Of a stretch of DNA of 16,952 nucleotides, positions 14,839 to 16,952 are shown in pieces. A model generated the notes under the pieces. The model saw only the letters and a program-made list of their open reading frames with translations. It was not told the DNA's origin and made no database searches. Source of the stretch: JARROD01 sp037384225 (GTDB lineage Bacteria; Pseudomonadota; Gammaproteobacteria; Pseudomonadales; Cellvibrionaceae); assembly GCA_037384225.1 (NCBI GenBank), contig JARROD010000058.1, positions 1 through 16,952 on the forward strand, in the 5' to 3' direction. The position numbers were made by a program, and so were the translations under genes. Position 1 is the first letter of the stretch. The number at the start of each line of letters is the position of its first letter.

Positions 14839-14865
14839 CCCCGCCGTTGCATAAATTTTTTATGC
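14839..14865 (+). repeat. 75-nt dispersed repeat, partial copy 3 with AT hairpin
   Basis: CCCCGCCGTTGCATAAATTTT matches the first 21 nt of the repeat, then diverges into an AT hairpin GCATAAATTTTTTATGC (7-bp stem). Just before it, at 14823-14834, CCCCATCGTTGC is a second copy of the same head, so the head is again duplicated as at copy 2. It lies between two convergent genes. Confidence 0.5.
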
Positions 14866-14943
14866 TTAACGAAGCGCCGGCAATACCCTGGCGGTTTGCC
14901 ATTTGTCGATGAGGTCAATCACTTGCGTGTGGGTTGACAGCTC

Positions 14944-15438
14944 TTAATACCATGTAAACCGGTGCTCGTATTGTCTTACATGGGACTTTTCAGAGGGCAG
15001 GGCACCGAAAATATAATCTCTATGCCGCCAGACATAGATGCTGTTGCTAAAGTCCCGCTCCAATTGCATGATGGATGTGTGGCCAAGCACAAAGTTGTAA
15101 ACGGTCAGTGTTTCTGAATTTAGCATCCAGTGATTGAGCACGTTTTCCACTGCAGTCTGTGTGTTGTCGATATAGTCACCACCCAGCCAGTCGGCGGCGA
15201 TTGCGGTTGTAAATGTAATCGGTTCGCTTTCCGGATTAGCGGCGAACTCATCCTCAATGGAAATGAGGCTGGTAAATGGAGTGGCTCGGTACAACCCGTC
15301 AAGCTGATGACTGTTACTATTGTTATAATTGTTATAAAAAGTTTGCTTATCATGTTCAGCAATTAAATCAGCGTGCGTCGATGTACCAATAAAAAGTATC
15401 GCTGTGGCAGCAAAAAAACGGTATACAGGAATTGACAT
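14944..15438 (-). CDS. Exported protein of unknown family, possibly shortened
   Basis: Reading frame of 164 aa with a clear signal peptide (MSIPVYRFFAATAILFIGTSTHA, cleavage likely at A23/D24) and a hydrophilic, Asn/Tyr-rich mature part ending HRFTWY. I do not recognise the family. Translation would stop at TAA (14944-14946), yet the same frame continues for 25 further sense codons (ELSTHTQVIDLIDKWQTARV followed by LPALR) to another TAA at 14866, and these look like ordinary protein. The first stop may therefore be a nonsense mutation in a protein of about 190 aa. The ribosome-binding site is weak (GCGAGG). Confidence 0.6.
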   Translation of the reverse strand: MSIPVYRFFAATAILFIGTSTHADLIAEHDKQTFYNNYNNSNSHQLDGLYRATPFTSLISIEDEFAANPESEPITFTTAIAADWLGGDYIDNTQTAVENVLNHWMLNSETLTVYNFVLGHTSIMQLERDFSNSIYVWRHRDYIFGALPSEKSHVRQYEHRFTWY

Positions 15439-15499
15439 AACAGCCTCGCCTTGCTCTGCAAAAATCTATTAGTCGTTGTCATTTTTTCTGCATAAAACT

Positions 15500-15702
15500 G
15501 TAGATTTTTGACGCAAGGTTTATACCCAAAAATATTTCCCATTGAATTTCAATGTGTTGCTTTAGAGAGGTTTTCGCGATTCGATAAATCTGTAAAAATA
15601 GCCGACGCCATTTATCTGGGGGATAAATGGCGAGGTGCTTGCGGCGAAAGTTATTTCGCGCACGCCCCTTATTCCCGGAAAGATGTAAGTGATTTCGCGA
15701 AG
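15500..15702. repeat. Hairpin-rich intergenic stretch
   Basis: Successive palindromes: TTTATACCCAAAAA at 15518-15531 (inverse of the end of the dispersed motif, TTTGGGTATA), CATTGAATTTCAATG at 15540-15554, an 11-bp perfect stem CGCCATTTATC (15606-15616) with GATAAATGGCG (15622-15632), and GCGAAAGTTATTTCGC (15644-15659). A 74-codon plus-strand frame crosses it but lacks a ribosome-binding site and looks incidental. It could be a REP-like or MITE-like element or a structured RNA between two minus-strand genes. Confidence 0.45.
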
Positions 15703-15703
15703 T

Positions 15704-16888
15704 TCAATTATTTTTTGGTTGCTTTCTGTTAGTTGTTTTAGGCGACGTTTTTAACTGCGCCTGCAGTTCTCGCAACTCTTCCTGCACAGGCTCAGGCACA
15801 TGGGTGCCTGCTGACCCTGTATAGGAAAAATAAATATAATCCTTGTAAAGATTAAAGCACCTGTCGGCGTAAGGGTGGCTGGGGTAGCCCGTGATACATT
15901 GTTTCAGGTATAGATCTGCCAGGGAATAAAAGAGATTGTATTCCAGGGATCTGTCTATAAAGGCAAGCCAATACAATATCTGTGGCGTTTCCTCTGCGGT
16001 GGGAAAGGTATTCAGGTGGCGGTGTAGCATCCCGCGCATCCATAGCGCTATTACACGCTTGTTTTCGGGTAACACAATAAACATATCGTCGCCAGGCAGT
16101 ATGTATTTTTCCATATACTGCGCCAGTGTCTTGTATTCAAACTTTTGCTGCGTTGCTTGTTGTTCTTCAGTCTTGACGGTTTGTAATCCATCCAGCCATT
16201 TTTCGATGCGGGCTTTTACAACTTTGTCTACTTTGGGGCTGGCCTTGAGCGCGTCTAAGTAGCTTTCCGCCAGCGTCGGGTCCCGATTTATTTGAATAAA
16301 AATAACCAGAATCCGCTCCAGGGCTGTTTTTGATTCCTCGGTCCAGGTAAGCTGCCTCAATCCGGCGATATAATGTTGGTAAATATCCTGAGCCTCGGAA
16401 TAATTTCGCGTCATGTAATAATAGTCGGCTTCATACAGGGGGTTGGCAAAGGTAACCTTTAAGCTCTCTTTGGTAAAAATTCGCTCCTGGAAGTCCTGAG
16501 TGTGGCAGGCGCTGCAAAGTGTGGTGGCGCTGCGCAAAAGACTTCGGGCGTAGTGGGTATCGTTACCGCGTATGGATTTTTGCGCACTCTCCAAATGCTT
16601 GAGTAGCGTTTTCATTGCCAGTTTAAACGTATCTGTCTGCAGAATTTTTTGTTTGCTGGTATTGTTGACATGGGTGGAAAGTGCGTCCAGGTCCTGCTGC
16701 AGTTGAGCTGTTTGCTCCGGGGTAAGTTCTTTACCGGGATCGATTATCGTCGGATAGATACTTCGCATTAACGCGCCGACCCTGGCCATTTCCAGTGCCG
16801 GGCCCGTGATTACTTCAGCTGGAACGGCTGTGGAAAGCCCTCCCAGAATTAACAGCAGTAGGGCTTTGCCCCTATTGATTATTCGCAT
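15704..16888 (-). CDS. Periplasmic mono-haem c-type protein with helical-repeat region
   Basis: Protein of 394 aa from the ATG at 16888 (MRIINRGKALLLLILGGLST); a GTG four codons upstream is also in frame. A signal peptide (cleavage likely after VPA) precedes a helical domain with one CSACH haem-c motif (CxxCH) at about residue 128, in a setting (LLRSATTLCSACHTQ) resembling small di-helical cytochrome c modules. The remaining 250 residues are helical with paired Tyr/Leu spacing suggestive of TPR-like repeats (DYYYMTRNYSEAQDIYQHYI, YLDALKASPKV), and the tail is Lys/Pro-rich. I do not recognise the exact family. It may bind haem for electron transfer or sensing in the periplasm. It is transcribed away from the dispersed motif at 16921, 33 bp upstream of its start. 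Confidence 0.7.
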   Translation of the reverse strand: MRIINRGKALLLLILGGLSTAVPAEVITGPALEMARVGALMRSIYPTIIDPGKELTPEQTAQLQQDLDALSTHVNNTSKQKILQTDTFKLAMKTLLKHLESAQKSIRGNDTHYARSLLRSATTLCSACHTQDFQERIFTKESLKVTFANPLYEADYYYMTRNYSEAQDIYQHYIAGLRQLTWTEESKTALERILVIFIQINRDPTLAESYLDALKASPKVDKVVKARIEKWLDGLQTVKTEEQQATQQKFEYKTLAQYMEKYILPGDDMFIVLPENKRVIALWMRGMLHRHLNTFPTAEETPQILYWLAFIDRSLEYNLFYSLADLYLKQCITGYPSHPYADRCFNLYKDYIYFSYTGSAGTHVPEPVQEELRELQAQLKTSPKTTNRKQPKNN

Positions 16889-16920
16889 CCCAGTTTCCAC
16901 TATTTGTTTTAATCAGTTTT

Positions 16921-16950
16921 TATACCTAAATCTCAAACGCTTTGGGTATA
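16921..16950. repeat. Dispersed motif, best palindromic copy
   Basis: TATACCTAAA, 10 nt of loop (TCTCAAACGC), then TTTGGGTATA: a 10-bp inverted repeat with one T/G position, carrying the exact core seen at 140-158. It ends 2 bp before the window end and 33 bp before the haem-protein start, where TATAAA on the minus strand could act as its -10 box. More of an element may follow outside the window. Confidence 0.8.
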
Positions 16951-16952
16951 TA

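Noticed and set aside
15508..15732. Plus-strand frame of 74 codons
   Set aside because: It runs through perfect hairpins and the end of the haem-protein gene on the other strand, and has no ribosome-binding site.

Overview
The window comes from a gammaproteobacterium, probably marine and Cellvibrionales- or Hahella-like. I infer this from the protein sequences, the moderate GC content and the secreted NLP-lectin protein; no taxonomic marker gene is present. It is a draft scaffold, with a 55-base run of N at 14383-14437.

The core (569-12641) is a respiratory nitrate reduction locus. narGHJI (5901-12641) encodes the membrane-bound molybdoenzyme NarGHI and its chaperone NarJ, as four tightly overlapping genes read left to right. 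Upstream lie narX (minus, nitrate sensor kinase), narK (plus, nitrate/nitrite transporter) and narL (minus, response regulator). narX and narL, often adjacent in other bacteria, are separated here by narK in the opposite orientation. The control regions are readable. Upstream of narG there is a perfect FNR/Anr box (TTGATCTGTATCAA), a matching -10 box and a perfect 7-2-7 NarL palindrome. Upstream of narK there is another perfect NarL palindrome and a second, near-perfect one. Together these describe nitrate respiration switched on by lack of oxygen (FNR) plus nitrate (NarX to NarL), with NarK importing nitrate and exporting nitrite.

The left edge (1-568) is a junkyard: a truncated GNAT acetyltransferase, joined to a scrap of IS91-type transposase, joined to a MITE-like palindromic element. 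The right part (12642-16952) holds a secreted NLP (necrosis/ethylene-inducing-like) protein with a ricin-type lectin domain, a membrane protein cut by the assembly gap, an unrecognised exported protein that may carry a premature stop, and a periplasmic mono-haem c-type protein.

The most unusual content is in the intergenic DNA. A motif with core CTCAAACGCTTTGGGTATA recurs at least six times, only between genes, flanking or leading narL, narK, narX/narG and the haem protein, and it also forms the terminal repeat of the MITE. A second, 75-nt repeat occurs downstream of narI and directly abutting the narX stop codon, with a partial third copy at 14839. One copy has been split by an 86-bp palindromic insertion flanked by a 9-bp duplication. 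A 37-bp inverted repeat separates the convergent narK and narX.
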